Of a stretch of 64,000 nucleotides of DNA, positions 45,947-57,744 are shown piece by piece. The number at the start of each line of letters is the position of its first letter. Within the stretch, counting starts at the first letter, position 1. The notes under the pieces are model-generated. The model did not search any database. It worked only from the letters and a program-made list of their open reading frames with translations, and had not been told where the DNA came from. Both the position numbers and the translations under genes were made by a program. The stretch lies in the NCBI GenBank assembly GCA_015680905.1, contig CM027381.1, positions 64,903,501 to 64,967,500 on the forward strand, given 5' to 3'. Source of the stretch: Coptis chinensis. Taxonomy: Eukaryota > Streptophyta > Magnoliopsida > Ranunculales > Ranunculaceae.

Positions 45947-46820
45947 ATGACGATCGCAGACTTCGTGAGGTTGAAAGAAGGTGACAGATACAGCGACTAC
46001 CTGAAACCGCGTCGATGGTCGCTTAAGAAAATACAAAAAATACTAGTACTCGAGAAATTTGAGATAGATGAAGTGTACGAATTTGAAATGAAAGTCAAAG
46101 AAGATGAAGTAGTAATGGCTTATACACAATTAAATTGCAGGAGTGCAATTTTGTTGAGTAAAGAAATTGCGCAATTATTGGAGTGGTGGCAAATTGTACC
46201 GAGACAATTGCCAATATCGTTCTGGTTAATCTTTACGAGAGCGCACCATTTACAAAATGAATTTAACAGAAGGTTTGGGGCTCAAGATATCTTCGTGTTG
46301 ATACGGCTGAAAGCCATACTGACGAAAGGATACATAAAATTTGAAGTTGAATTCAAGGATTCAAACAGAACTTTTAAAGGGTTCCCAAAAGTATACACCG
46401 GATAGGATAGATTTCTGTACCGCTTGCGAGGGAAGTGGAATCCAACAGAGATTTAGAAGACGAAAACAAAAACTTAACCGAAACGGATTTTCGGTTGTAG
46501 TGATTATAGCGGCGAGATCGTACGAAGACTTTGGGAAAACCTGTGAGATAATGGAATAACACAAACACTTAAAAGCAGATGTGATAGAATTAAAGTCACT
46601 CATAGCGACCAAAGATCAGGAACTTAAACGTGCGCAAAAAGAGGCAGAGAAAAATAACAAGCGAATGACAGATTTAAACGAGCAGCTCGGCCAATATCAC
46701 GTGCAAATGGCACATTGTGAATCATCCGTAAGACAATTAACAGAGACTTTAATAGAAACGGGAGATGAACTAGAACGTGAGAAGATGAATTACAAAGATT
46801 TGTATGACTTGTATATGTGA
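45947..46820 (+). pseudogene. antisense additional reading frames of retrotransposon 3 (fossil)
   Basis: Plus-strand open segments opposite to gag-pol. The first (45947-46405) starts MTIADFVRLKEGDRYSDYLK and contains EWWQIVPRQLPISFWLIF. The last (46581-46820) is a strong coiled coil (ELKSLIATKDQELKRAQKEA, RQLTETLIETGDELEREKMN). The arrangement of a globular part followed by a coiled coil resembles the antisense units of elements 1 and 2, but the sequence is different. It is broken in a couple of places. No known function. Confidence 0.55.
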
Positions 46821-47049
46821 AAAGTTTGTAAGGAACCATTGGATTTGCCCAAACCAATGATCATGTGATTGTGCGTTTGTAATACCATAGAGCTAAAAAT
46901 TCTTTTTTAATAAAATAAAGTATGTGTTGGCAATTGAATATCATTGTGATGTCAGATAACATACCTGTGGAAAATTGACAATATTGTTGAATTATATAGA
47001 TGACTCGAAATAGAATGAAACGCTAATGAATACTAACTTTAAGCTTGCA

Positions 47050-47695
47050 AAATTAGATTGAGCTTAAAAAAATGCTCCGAAATCCGAACAAACCCTGTAA
47101 ACGGGTAACTTCATCGATGTTGACATAGTGCGCGAGTAACCGACTAAGCGAAAAAAATCGCTCAATTTAGATTGACGAAATGAAATGTGGTAAGTTCGTC
47201 AGATTTTGTCGTAGCGATAATACGACTAAGCGAGCATAACAACATTCAACTTAGACTGTCGAAATTAAACGTGGTAATTTCGCCAGAGTTTGTTGTAGTG
47301 ATAGTAATGCGACTAAGCGGCGTAAAAGCGTTCAACTTAGATTGACGAAATTAAACGTGGTAATTTCGCCAGTTTTGTTAGTTTTGATAGTAATGTGATA
47401 GTAACGACTAAATTTGTTGCGAAAAAAGCCGCTCAACTTAGATCGACGAAAAATTAAACGCGGTAACTTCGCCATATTTTGTTGTAGCGATAGTAATATC
47501 GACTAATTACGAGCTAAAAACGTTCAACTTAGATTGGCTAAATTAAACATGGTAATTTCGCCCGATTTTGTTGTAATTTGGTCAGCGATAGTAACGACTA
47601 AGCGAAAGTAAAAGCGCTCAACTTAGATTGATCGAAATTAAACGTGGTAATTTCGCCCGTTTGATTTTGTTTGTAGTGATTATAAGGTTCGCTTT
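47050..47695. repeat. tandem array of element 3 (about 90-bp units)
   Basis: About seven diverged units of roughly 90 bp, each with CAACTTAGATTGACGAAATT, AAACGTGGTAATTTCGCC, TTTTGTTGTAGCGATAGTAA and CGACTAAGCG. It lies between the antisense frames and integrase. The sequence is unrelated to arrays A and B. Confidence 0.85.
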
Positions 47696-48122
47696 GGAGA
47701 ACCAAAATCATACAATTGAACCGAAATGAAAGACCCCGCTTCTTTATTGATTACCGAAGTCTTAAAAAATGCAAAGATAACAACGAAAAATACATGCTTG
47801 AACTGGAAACAAACTAAATATTGTATTATTTTATTTCTCCAGGATAATGGAAAAACACAACTAAAATCTACTTATAGAACTTGCGCAGATGAAACACATT
47901 CCACGGCTTATCGAGAACATTCCCATCTAAATCTTGGAGAAAATAAGATCCTTTGGTGGCAGGGAGATCTATGATGTATGGACCTGTCCAGTTTTCTCTA
48001 AATTTACCGGAATCTATCAACCTCGTCTTTCAACAGAGTACCTAGTCATCTTTTTCAAACACTTTAAGTCGAACTTTCTTATCATATTTTCGTTTCATAT
48101 CAGCTTGATAACGAATTAACTA

Positions 48123-49121
48123 TTAAAGACCAACATCTCTTGTCTCATCAATCAAGGCTTTGGCTTGAGCAAGTGCTTGATCATTCGACTCCAATTCCAC
48201 GTTAGAAGTTCGTGTGGTTGGTGTCATCACCTCTGTAGGCAAGACCGCCTGCATCGTAAGCAAGATTAAACGGAGAAAATCCAAATGAATGCTTAGGTGT
48301 GGTTCGATAAGCCCACATAACCGCGGGAAGTTCCTTAACCCAATTTCCTTTGGCCTATTGAAGTCGCCGCTGAAGCATTGCAAGAATGGATTTGTTAGTA
48401 GCTTCAGCCTTGTCCATTAGCTTGAGGATGGTATGGTGCGAAAATTGTGATTAATCTTCAAGTCGAACAAAATTGTCGAATTTCTTCAAAGATCAAATTG
48501 TTTGCCATTGTCGGAAGTCAATGATGTTGGAATACCGAAATGACAAACAATGTTTCGCCATAAGAATTTTTAACATTTGAAGCATGGATCCGGGCTAAGG
48601 GCATAGCTTCACCTACTTGGTAAAATAATCGGTTCGACGAGTAAAGAAACAAACACCGCCAGAGCTTTCGAAGAGGACCGACGATGTCAAGACCCCACTT
48701 TGCAAACGCGACCAAGGGCTCAAGATTGGATGAAGTTCCGTTCTTTGGAAGATTTCCTATATTAGCATATTTCCAAAGGAACACACTTCTCGGATAAACG
48801 CTTAGCATCCTTTTGCATGTACGGCCACCAAGATCCTTGTGTCATTGCTCTATGAGCTTTAGACTTAAGCCCGTGAGTGGTTCCCACATAGGCCTGAATG
48901 AATTTCCGCCAGGACGAGCAAACCTTCAACTCTGTTGAGACAACGAAGCATAGGGTTAAGACTTGTGCCTTTGCGATAAAGTTGCAACAGACCGTTCGAA
49001 GTCGATATGAGACAATATTTCCAAGCATCGCGTTTGACACGATCACCCACTTTATGATCGGGAGGCAAGATGTGATCATGTAAATATATGATATAAGGAA
49101 GACGCCAATCATCTTCGTCAC
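48123..49121 (-). pseudogene. integrase region of element 3 (fossil)
   Basis: Minus-strand segments: the zinc-binding part (YVGTTHGLKSKAHRAM, SWWPYMQKDAKRLSEKC), the core start KWGLDIVGPLRK, and downstream segments to about 48123. It has many breaks and follows the second RNase H as in elements 1 and 2. Confidence 0.78.
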
Positions 49122-49329
49122 AAGGTGTAAGCGGAAAACTTAGCTCTATATCAGGAACCTTTGGAGCATTGTCAACTTCATGATCGTCGTCGGTATGGAT
49201 CGAGACAATATCATTGACAGGATCATTGTGGTAATCTGATAGCATAAGTTGTGGATCAAGCGTTTTCTCTGCAATGATAGCTTGATTATCAAGATCACGC
49301 TTTGGCGGCTTCCGAAATCGACAGAGAGA

Positions 49330-50007
49330 TATCAAATTGGCATGACGTGATTCCTCAGAAAATGTCTGAATGAAAAAACAACTCTGAGTGATGTACATAT
49401 CGCACATATCCTCAATGGACAGATCGATACTTGGTTCCTTTTGAAATTCAATGGTAATCTGGTGAGGCTTATCTGACTTAACTGCCAAGGATAAATATGC
49501 GAGAGAATCCACATGTCGCACGTCATGACGCGGACGCTGTACAATACTGATAGAATCAAAATTTCGAGCAATCCGATGAATTAAGTCCACATAAGCCGCC
49601 ATGCTATCGTCACGAAATGCATAATGATCCACCAAACCGGCTAGCTTAATTAACTTAGAATCTGTGAATAATTGTAGCTTAGTCGCCCCCAAGTGAAGAG
49701 CAGTGCGCAAACCGCAAATGAGAGCTTCATACTCGGCCTCATTATTTGAAGCGTCAAAACCCAAACGCACTAACTTCTCAATTTTGTCTCCATTCGGTTG
49801 CAAGATTACACACCCAATACCGGAGCCATACTTATTATGTGAACTATCAGTGTAAACAATCCAACAATCAGTAGATACATCTGATAAGTTTGGCAAATCA
49901 TCGTCCCTAAGAGGTAATGGCGTGTTGTCGACGACATTCTCTTCGTCTAGTAATGCGTCAGACATAAGAATATCCTTAATTGGAAAATCAGCCATTAGCA
50001 AAGCCAA
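49330..50007 (-). pseudogene. second RNase H of element 3 (fossil)
   Basis: An uninterrupted minus-strand segment with DCWIVYTDSSHNKYGSGIGC, DASNNEAEYEALICGLRTAL, LQLFTDSKL and RPRHDVRHVDSLAYLSL. These are archaeal-like RNase H blocks and place the element in the Tat lineage. Confidence 0.85.
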
Positions 50008-50056
50008 AGCTTGTCATTTCTCAGCTGTGCGAGTTTCAAACACAATGCTATAAGCG

Positions 50057-51331
50057 CTAAGGTAACTTTCCCATTCTGTGAGGCTTAATTTGATTCCCCG
50101 AAAGCATTGCGAAAAAGCTTTCACAGTGGATATTCGGTATAAACTTTGACGACTCGTCCGTGGAAATAAGGCTTAAGACGTCGGGCAGCATGAACCAAGG
50201 CCAATGCAATTTTCTCCACTCGAGAATATCTTGTTTCAGCAGTTGTAAGAGTCTTGCTAACAAAGAATATAGGACGACCATCGCCACCGTTGACAAATAA
50301 GACGGCACTTACGGCATGATCAGTGGCGGCTAAATACAGACCTATAGGCTGCCCCATTACTGGACTGGCAAGAACTGGAGGTTGGACTAAGTATGCTTTC
50401 AATTGACGAAATGCAAGTTCACAGTCCTCCGTCCAAATTGATGCGTCTTTCAATGTTTGGAAAAGAACGCATCGATCGACGTATACCGAGATAAAGAGAT
50501 TTAGGGCAGCCAAGCGTCTTGTAAGTCGTTGAATTTCTTTCTTTGACGTCGGAGAAAACATTTCAAGGATAGCTCGAATCTGATCCGGATTTGCTTCAAT
50601 TCCGCGTCTAGTCATCATGTATCTTAAGAATTTACCAGATGATAAACCAAAAGAACACTTAGCCGGATTCAAACGCATGTTGACATTGGAGAGTCTGTCG
50701 AAAATAGCTTGCAAATCAGTAAGATGATTAGGTGCTTCTGTAGATTTGACAACCATGTCGTCGATGTATGCTTCGAATCTTTTTCAAGTAGATCGTAAAA
50801 AAATAGTGTTGACTAGCTTTTGATATGGCTGGCTCCGCTTTTCAGACCGAAAGGCATTACCGGTAACGAGAAATGCCTTGGTCTATAATGAATGCCGTGA
50901 ACTCTTGGTCCTCAATGAATAACGGAATCGATGATAACCGGGAATAAGCATCCAAAAAGACAAACGGCAAAACCGGATGTTGCATCGACCATTTCAGATA
51001 TACGAGGCAATGGATACGGATGAACCGGACAAGCCTTATTGAGATTTGTGAAATCGATACAAACACGTAATTTGCCGTTCTTTTTAGGCACTACGACAAC
51101 ATTTGACATCCATGTTGGATAAGTCACAGGCCTTATAAAGTTAACAGACAAGAGACGGTCGATTTCGTCTTTCACTTTCATCTTTCTATCGGGGGCCATC
51201 CTTCGGGGATTTTGTCGAACTGGCTTTGCATTGGGATCAATGTCGAGTTTATGACAAGCCACCGAAGGATCTATACCAGGCATTTGCTCTATTTGCCAAA
51301 CAAAAACATGATTATTCTTCCGCAATAACAA
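50057..51331 (-). pseudogene. reverse transcriptase and RNase H region of element 3 (fossil)
   Basis: Minus-strand blocks MPGIDPSVACHKL, VPKKNGKLRVCIDFTNLNKA, YPLPRISEMVDATSGF, then MVVKSTEAPNHLTDLQ, KCSFGLSSGKFLRY and EANPDQIRAILEM. RNase H (IWTEDCELAFRQLKAYLVQP, PIFFVSKTLTTAETRYSRVE, ARRLKPYFHGR) follows. The region is broken in a few places. Confidence 0.86.
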
Positions 51332-51604
51332 AATAAGCTCTTGTCTCTCCGCTTCTGGAAGTTCGGCTGAAATAAAAGTAGTCTCTTCAGGGAATTGGCC
51401 AATTTGAACTTCTAAAAGTGGATCGACTGTCGGGGGTCTTTCAACATTTCTATTGGCAGAGTAAACTGAAGGTCCCGGATGCTGTAATTGCTATTTGACG
51501 GCGTTGGAACTTAGAGTAGTTCGTCCAACAACTTCAGACTTCTTATAATCATCGAGAACATTGTCGTGGCAAATTAGAGATGCCAGTTGATCGTTACAAG
51601 ACCT

Positions 51605-51913
51605 TTACGGACTTTTATTGAATGGGAACTTGATGGCTTGATGATATGTTGAGACGACAGCTTCCATATAATGAATCCAATCGCGACCAAAGATGACATT
51701 GTAAGGGGATTTACAGTCCATCAATAGGAAATCAATATTGACTTCCTTCTGTATAAGAGTGACCGGGAGAGACACCTTTCTAACGGAATGAATAGCGGTA
51801 CCATCAAAACCAACGATAGGCGCATTTTCAGGGGTGACCAAGTTATCAATAAAATGAATACTGCAATAACACCCAGAAAACATGACGCTAGCTGAACTAC
51901 CAGTGTCGATCAT
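51605..51913 (-). pseudogene. aspartic protease region of element 3 (fossil)
   Basis: A minus-strand open segment with MIDTGSSASVMF (protease active-site pattern DTGSS) and PYNVIFGRDWIHYMEAV. It lies between gag and reverse transcriptase. Confidence 0.8.
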
Positions 51914-52431
51914 TATACGTTATGCGCTTTATACAACCGATATATCGCATGCAGTATCACGACAACATCATAATGAGGAACATGCACCCATTAGATCTTG
52001 GTCGCTGAAACATAATGGTTCATCTTCGGTGAGTCTCCGTCGCGAAAACCTTCCACGAAATTGATCCCGTTAACTTCGTAAGAATTAGACAGATATTTGA
52101 CTTTAGAACGGCGAGCATTTTTCGGTGAGTATTGACAATGAATCAATGATGGCATGTCCAACCTTAATGACATTGTGATCGATAGTTAAAGCTTGAGTTG
52201 TTACTTTCTTCGCACATATTGATCAAGTTTCCCATTCTGCACAAGCTTTTCAATTCTTCCCCGCAAAGACCGACAATTCTCCGTCTCATGACCATAATCT
52301 TTATGAAATTTGCACCATAACGATTTATCACGAGTTGTTTTAGTGTCGTCGCCAAGGGAAAACGGGCGGAGTGAGCGGACTCTTATCCTTGATTTTGTCG
52401 TAAAACTCGCGATATTTGGTATTAAGCGGAG

Positions 52432-54060
52432 TTAATTCAAAATCGAAAAAGGCTTTCCCGTCCCCGCCCGCCGCGTGGAGTCTTCTTTCTTATCACGGAG
52501 GCTTCGACCGGGTTGTTGTTGATCAAAAGTCGAATTCTTCGCGCTTATTTCATCATCATTGAAATCCTTTCCTTTATTATCTTTGTCACGAAAGTTCGAA
52601 AGCGGCCGTGTCGCCTTCAACATTGATAAATTGTTGAACTTCGGCCGGTATAACGACGCCGGGAAGATGGAATATCCCGAACAAGAGAGTTGTATAACCC
52701 ATCTTTATCAAACAAGATAGCTTCTTTAAAAGCGTAAACCACCATTAGATTGGATTGTTCAGAAATCTCAGCTGCAGCTTGGCGGAAACGAGCGATAAAA
52801 TTACGGAGAGTTTCCTCACATTGTTGCTTGATGTTGAAAAGAACTCGGACTCCATTTGGACGTTTTAGATTATGATGAAAACGTCTTGAAAACTTTTCGG
52901 TTAAGTCCTTGAACCGACGAATAGAGTGCGGAAGTAATTCACTAAACCATACCAACGCTTCCCCTTTTAATGTAGAAGGGAAAAGTTTGCATTTTAAAGC
53001 ATCATCACCTCTTGATAAAACTAGTTTGTTTGTGAAATTAATCACATGAAGCATAGGGCAACCCTCGACATCATCATATTGATCAAACACTAGTTGTTTG
53101 AAGTCTTTGTTATGAGTAGCCCTTTAGACGGCGAGAGAAAATTTGTCCAAAATACCATCTTCAACTGCCAGATTTTCTAGTGTCGATTCAAAAGGATCCC
53201 TGTCCAGAAGAGCTTTTTTAATCATTTCTCTGACACGTTGAGGAGTCATCAGATCCGTATCTGTTGGATTGCAATCATAGTCACGATTATGCCTATGGGA
53301 GCGAATAGAACGAGAAGAAAACAACGAAGATTCATCGTTTCCGTGTCGAGATGATTGTGGATGGTACTTTGGGCTTTTAGTACGATAATGTTCGGAATGA
53401 TAAGAACCGCGTTGCTGAAGTGTTTCACCATACTGATGGTTCTGATCATGAGTGCGATCATTATTTTGTTTGCCACTCGAGTTCCTCGGGACTTGCCGAT
53501 AATTTGTAGGACCGTGGGGTGTAGTCGGACGATTATTAGCAGTACCTTGCCTACCGAGAACGTGACCAAGTGGGTGGAGATTTCTCGGCGGAGGTCGGGG
53601 AATTCGTCGCCCATTACTCTTAACTCGTTGATAGCTATTGCGAATATCGCGAATCTCATCCTCACCACTTAAACGATCCCACACACTTTTATGTCGCGGC
53701 GCGGTGTGACGTTAGTGGTGTGATGATACAACATCATCTGCTAGTGGAGCGAGTCCTTTAAGATGACGCTTGTAGTAATTTTTCTATTTGCGGACAGTTT
53801 TTAACTTTTGAAGAAGTGCTTCTCGAGACATATGACTTACATTAACTGCATCAGATACTGGAGAATCGTCAGAGGCAATAACCTCACGCTGAATAATTTG
53901 GCGCGTTGGTGGAACGACAAGATTAGAAGGTATTATCTTTGTCGGTATGCCAAGTTGTCCTTGACCATCATGTTCGTGATGATCGTCGGTAATCACATCG
54001 GGACCTTGAGCTCTTCGAGTATGCGTCATAACTTTCGCAGAACGTGATCGAGGGTGTAGT
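52432..54060 (-). pseudogene. gag region of element 3 (fossil)
   Basis: Minus-strand segments include a charged N-terminal part rich in His/Arg/Ser (53124-53684) and a gag core (MLHVINFTNKLVLSRGDDAL, EALVWFSELLPHSIRRFKDL, FNIKQQCEETLRNFIARF). A later part reads KFHKDYGHETENCRSLRGKI-like on the minus strand at about 52310-52250. It is broken in several places. Confidence 0.78.
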
Positions 54061-54070
54061 ATAAGGACCG

Positions 54071-54086
54071 TAGACAGTGCCAATTA
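54071..54086 (-). promoter_or_regulatory. primer binding site of retrotransposon 3 (diverged)
   Basis: On the minus strand ATTGGCACTGTCTACGG follows the 5' LTR. It resembles the TTGGCGCCGTCTG site of elements 1 and 2 with changes. Confidence 0.6.
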
Positions 54087-54569
54087 TGTTTCGACCAGAT
54101 ATGATCAAAACATCAAGTGTTGATAAAAGAGACGAAGAACGTAGAAAAGTAATTGGAAAAATGATGGTGATCGGGGGAATGATGAGACTGTACCTTGCGG
54201 TTGCCTACGTACCCAAATTATCAATGGGATTAAGTCTCAAGAACGTAGTTTTGAATGAAAAATAGTTTGGTATTTATATAGGTAGAGTAGAGAGTCCTTG
54301 TAGCTAAAGTAATCTTGTAACTTAATCAATTGTGATAGACTATAACTTTCAACTGATAATTATCTCTTTGATAAGAAATGAATCTGGACATAAATCAATG
54401 TACATTAGTGGCAAGCCATGTGGCTAAGGTTCAGCCTTAGAAACATGAGTTAATGGGCCTGTATATTGATCCATGGTATTGCAAATTGGGCTTTATCCCT
54501 GTCGATTAAATGAATAAAAATAGAGACCCCTAGTAATGGACGTTTGCCACGTAGGTGGGGATCGAAACA
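54087..54569 (-). repeat. 5' LTR of retrotransposon 3
   Basis: 483 bp matching 36089-36572, starting TGTTTCGACC and ending GGGGATCGAAACA on the plus strand. Target duplication ACAAT follows at 54570. Confidence 0.95.
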
Positions 54570-54574
54570 ACAAT

Positions 54575-56000
54575 GAAATTTCACATAATAGTTAATACAC
54601 GTACACATGTATATATAAAAAGTCCTAGCCTAAAGCCGAGCACGCTAATAACCTTAGACCTATCCTAATAGACCTATTCTTAGCCAAATCAAAGGTCAAA
54701 CTTGGTCAACTAGTCAATGTCAATCTTGGTCAACTGGTCAAAATGTTGACTGGTCAATAGCAGTCAACCAGTCCTAAACTCATCTAACCAAAACTCAAAA
54801 ACTAAGGCCCAAAAGTCTTTAACCTTTCCCAAGCCCAACTAAAACTTAAGCCCATATGGGAATATCTCAAACAAACCACTCAAGCCCACAAGTATTTCGA
54901 CCCAAGCCCAATAAAAACAGGAACAACATCGCTACCTTCTTTTTCTTCTTCCTCACAGCTCACCACCTCCACCGAATAGCCACCATCAACCACCAACCCT
55001 CCTCCACTCTAAACCCATCGGTTTTAATCCTAATAAAAAACCAAATCTTTTGACACAACTAAAACCCAATTCTATCACTCGTCAGAAATCTATCTTGATG
55101 CCATTAACGACATCTTAGCTACTTTGACAACACTCAACCAACAACCAAACCCCACCGAAACCGCTCGGTTTTAATCCCCAACAAAAACCCAACATTATGG
55201 TATAGCCAAAACTCGATTTCCCCACTCCTCACAAATCGCGATTTGACTCCATTACTGCCTTTCAAAGCTTCGCAATACCCAATCAAACACCAATTCAACA
55301 TGCCCAACACTTCACAACAACAACCAAAAAATTTAAACGACCAAACACTTGATTTAAAACACAACAACCCATATATTCATTCGACAGTATACCACAACCC
55401 TTACAGCCAATCTACACCGGTAGTATAAAGGTATTCAAACACATAACTTTAACTGTAAAGAGAACAATCTTGATAGAGCACATAGAATAATCTATAACGG
55501 CACATAATGAATAACACTTACCTAACACAATTATAGTTATATGAAATCAGTTTTTTTGTATACGCGTAGTTATATAAAATCAATTTGTTTTGAGAGAAAA
55601 TGATACCCTAAATGAAGTTCAGTGAAACATTTAAAAATCTACTCACCTGTGAAACACTTCTGCTATCAGCTATCTATCAGTAGATTTCCAGGAAGAATCC
55701 TCCCTTCTCCTGTATGTGCAAAACTTTATTTTTTTTCTCTGTGTAAAATAAAACTCTCTCCGTGTGAACTCCTCTGTTTGTTCCTTTTTGTTTTAAAACC
55801 CCTGAAAACAGGGATGAAGGTAACTCTTTACCTACGGGGTTTCCTATCCTTAACTAATATTTATCCTATTTTTTGTTTTATCTATTCTTATTATTTTTAT
55901 TATTATTATTATATAAAACTAGGTTCAAAACCCTGATTCCAGTCTTTATTAACCTAAAATCCATTGACGTTATAAATTACGTCTAAATCCCACCCGATTT
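54575..56000. other. possible older gypsy LTR, right part, and unassigned DNA
   Basis: It continues the target DNA of element 3. It includes GTCAA-rich stretches (54680-54770: TTGGTCAACTAGTCAATGTC) and C/T-rich, CCACC-rich DNA (54940-55020) of a kind often found in chromovirus LTRs. No end motif or duplication could be matched. There is no convincing gene. Confidence 0.3.
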
Positions 56001-56157
56001 TTAAAAGTGTCAAATAAAAGTTTCATTTTCAATAAGTCACAAGAAAAAACCAACCGTACTTTATTTGTTTTTTCAAAATACCATATATACCCTTTTACGG
56101 TATTTCTTATTCATTTCATTAAAATCCCAAAATTGAACACATTAAACTTCAATTCCA

Positions 56158-56656
56158 ATGACAGAAACGAAATAAGAAGAAGAAAAGAGTGTCATCCAAT
56201 TAGATGAAGAAGTAAAAGAAGGAGACTTCAAAGAATTAGAAGACTTGTTTTTCAAAAAAATTGGTCATTCCATTCCTTTAAAACCTCAACCTTTCATTTT
56301 CGATCTTCAAAACCCACCAACACATCCATTAACAGTATCAGAAAGTTATGTGGCAAGAACTAAGAAAGTTATCGAAACAAATTGGTAGGGTTTTCACAAT
56401 TTTTATTTATTGTGAATTAGGGTTTTATCTTATTAATTGAATTGCAATTTTCTAGGGTTTTATGTGGCAAGAACTAAGAAAGTTATCGAAAGGGCGAAAG
56501 GGAAAAAGGATTGTTGTATTGAGGAGCGAGATGAGTGTTGTTTATGTACAAATTGGTAGAGTTCATATTGTAGTTGTGTCCAGAGATTGTTTGACATTGG
56601 CGGCTTATGTTGGTGCGAAGATTTACTTCTTCGAGATTGAGTCGCTTTTGAATAAG
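56158..56656 (+). pseudogene. NUP214-like nucleoporin gene start, broken
   Basis: The first segment has ELEDLFFKKIGHSIPLKPQP, FIFDLQNPPTHPLTVSES. A second segment has FYVARTKKVIERAKGKKDCC and VQIGRVHIVVVSRDCLTLAA, KIYFFEIESLLNK, ending at a GTATAA donor (56657). This follows the N-terminal beta-propeller start of plant NUP214 (LONO1 type) at the nuclear pore. An in-frame TAA follows the first Met (56173-56175). The block coding YVARTKKVIE occurs twice (about 56346 and 56460): the first copy is joined directly to sequence from the end of the second block (CAAATTGGTAG), which looks like a template-switch rearrangement. The conserved RFQLIFVAHSDG-type stretch is missing. The family assignment is from memory of the sequence and is moderately sure. 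Confidence 0.6.
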
Positions 56657-57370
56657 GTATAATGTTGTTGAAATTTTGAATTTATTGTTGTTGTTGTTTT
56701 GGATTTTGTGGTAATTATTTTCCTATATTTGTGATAGATATTAGATTGGAAAATTGGGCAAATGCATACTTCCACGATGCTATATACATTGAGATGTGAT
56801 CGACACTAGCTGAATGTCTTAATGCATGGATCACTAAGGAGTGTTTCCTGCCTATTACTCCTATGCTTTTTGGAATCATGGAAGATGGAAATGAGTTGGA
56901 ATAGATTGGAGGAGTATATGAAATGGAATTCCATTTTATGTCCAAAAATGAAGATAGTATTGGCTAGCAAGGTTGAAGATGTAAGGACTTTGAAGGTGGT
57001 TAGATCTAATGAAAATTAGTTTCTAGTTCATAGCGACGTTATTCATTTAGACTTGGGATATTTTTCTCGACAGTGACTTACGTGGTAGTGGAGCTTTTCA
57101 AAGTTCAGGGGGTGCGACTGCCCCTACACGCACCCCCTAGTTCTATATGTGCATTCAGTTGATTTGATGAATAGAACATGTACTTTTAACTATTGATGTA
57201 TCGATGATTTCCCTTGCATACATGCTATCGCCTGTATTGGTAGTAAGGGTGATGAAGGATATATGATGATCACGTTTAGGCAATGTTATGGCTACATTGA
57301 TGAAGGATATATGGTGATCGTGTTTAGGGAATGTTACTCACATTCTATCAAGCCAGTTCCGAATGGTTCC
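56657..57370. other. unassigned DNA after the NUP214-like fragment
   Basis: An open stretch at 56822-57019 is not recognised. A short hairpin AGGGGGTGCG...CGCACCCCCT lies at about 57107-57139. A near-duplicate GATGAAGGATATATG phrase occurs at about 57251 and 57299. No gene can be supported. Confidence 0.35.
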
Positions 57371-57744
57371 CACTACAACAAATGCCTTGTTTAGAGACAA
57401 AACTATTTGCGACGCCAAGAAAAACGTAGCCAATGAATACAATTAGCGACACTTTTCTTTGTCCCTAAACATTTTTCATCTTAGGATAATCTTACCACTT
57501 TGGCGATGTTCTTTTCGTCAGAAATAGGACTTCAAAATATTATAAAATTATAACCATCTCTTCTACGACGATTTAAGCGCTGTTAATAGGCTGTAAATTT
57601 CGGTCATGATAGATATCGTCGCTAGTAAAATGGCATTGCCAACGCTTTGGAATATTGTCATTGTCCGTCTATCTTCAGCAACATTTCGTTTTGCTGACAA
57701 TTCTTATTTGTGAAATACATTAAAAACAAAAGAAAAGGGACTAA
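57371..57744. mobile_element. one end of a second CACTA-like element
   Basis: CACTACAACAAATGCCTTGT at 57371 is a CACTA tip, followed by subterminal motifs such as GCGACGCC, AGCGACAC and CTACGACGATT. The subterminal motif differs from that of the 36781-44756 element. No matching right end is found up to 64000, so it is an end fragment or the rest lies outside the window. Confidence 0.5.

Larger units (their letters stand above)
36089..54569 (-). mobile_element. Tat-lineage Ty3/gypsy LTR retrotransposon 3, split by a CACTA element (fossil)
   Basis: LTRs at 36089-36572 and 54087-54569 are bounded by a perfect 5-bp target duplication ACAAT (36084-36088 and 54570-54574). Its own sequence is about 10.5 kb; the rest is the CACTA transposon 36781-44756. 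Minus-strand order is gag, protease, reverse transcriptase, RNase H, second RNase H, integrase, tandem array, then antisense frames and 3' LTR. It belongs to the Tat group but to a different family from elements 1 and 2. By eye the LTRs differ at about 4-5% of sites, so it is roughly twice as old as element 1. Coding regions have many breaks. Confidence 0.92.

Noticed and set aside
53355-53672. 105-codon plus-strand frame opposite gag of element 3
   Set aside because: Shadow of the gag region; rich in Ile, Met and Thr with no recognisable domain.
54680-54780. GTCAA-rich stretch as a minisatellite
   Set aside because: Only a few irregular copies of TTGGTCAACT-like phrases; not a regular array.
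55622-55936. 104-codon plus-strand frame
   Set aside because: Low-complexity Phe/Tyr-rich reading of T-rich DNA; no homology recognised.
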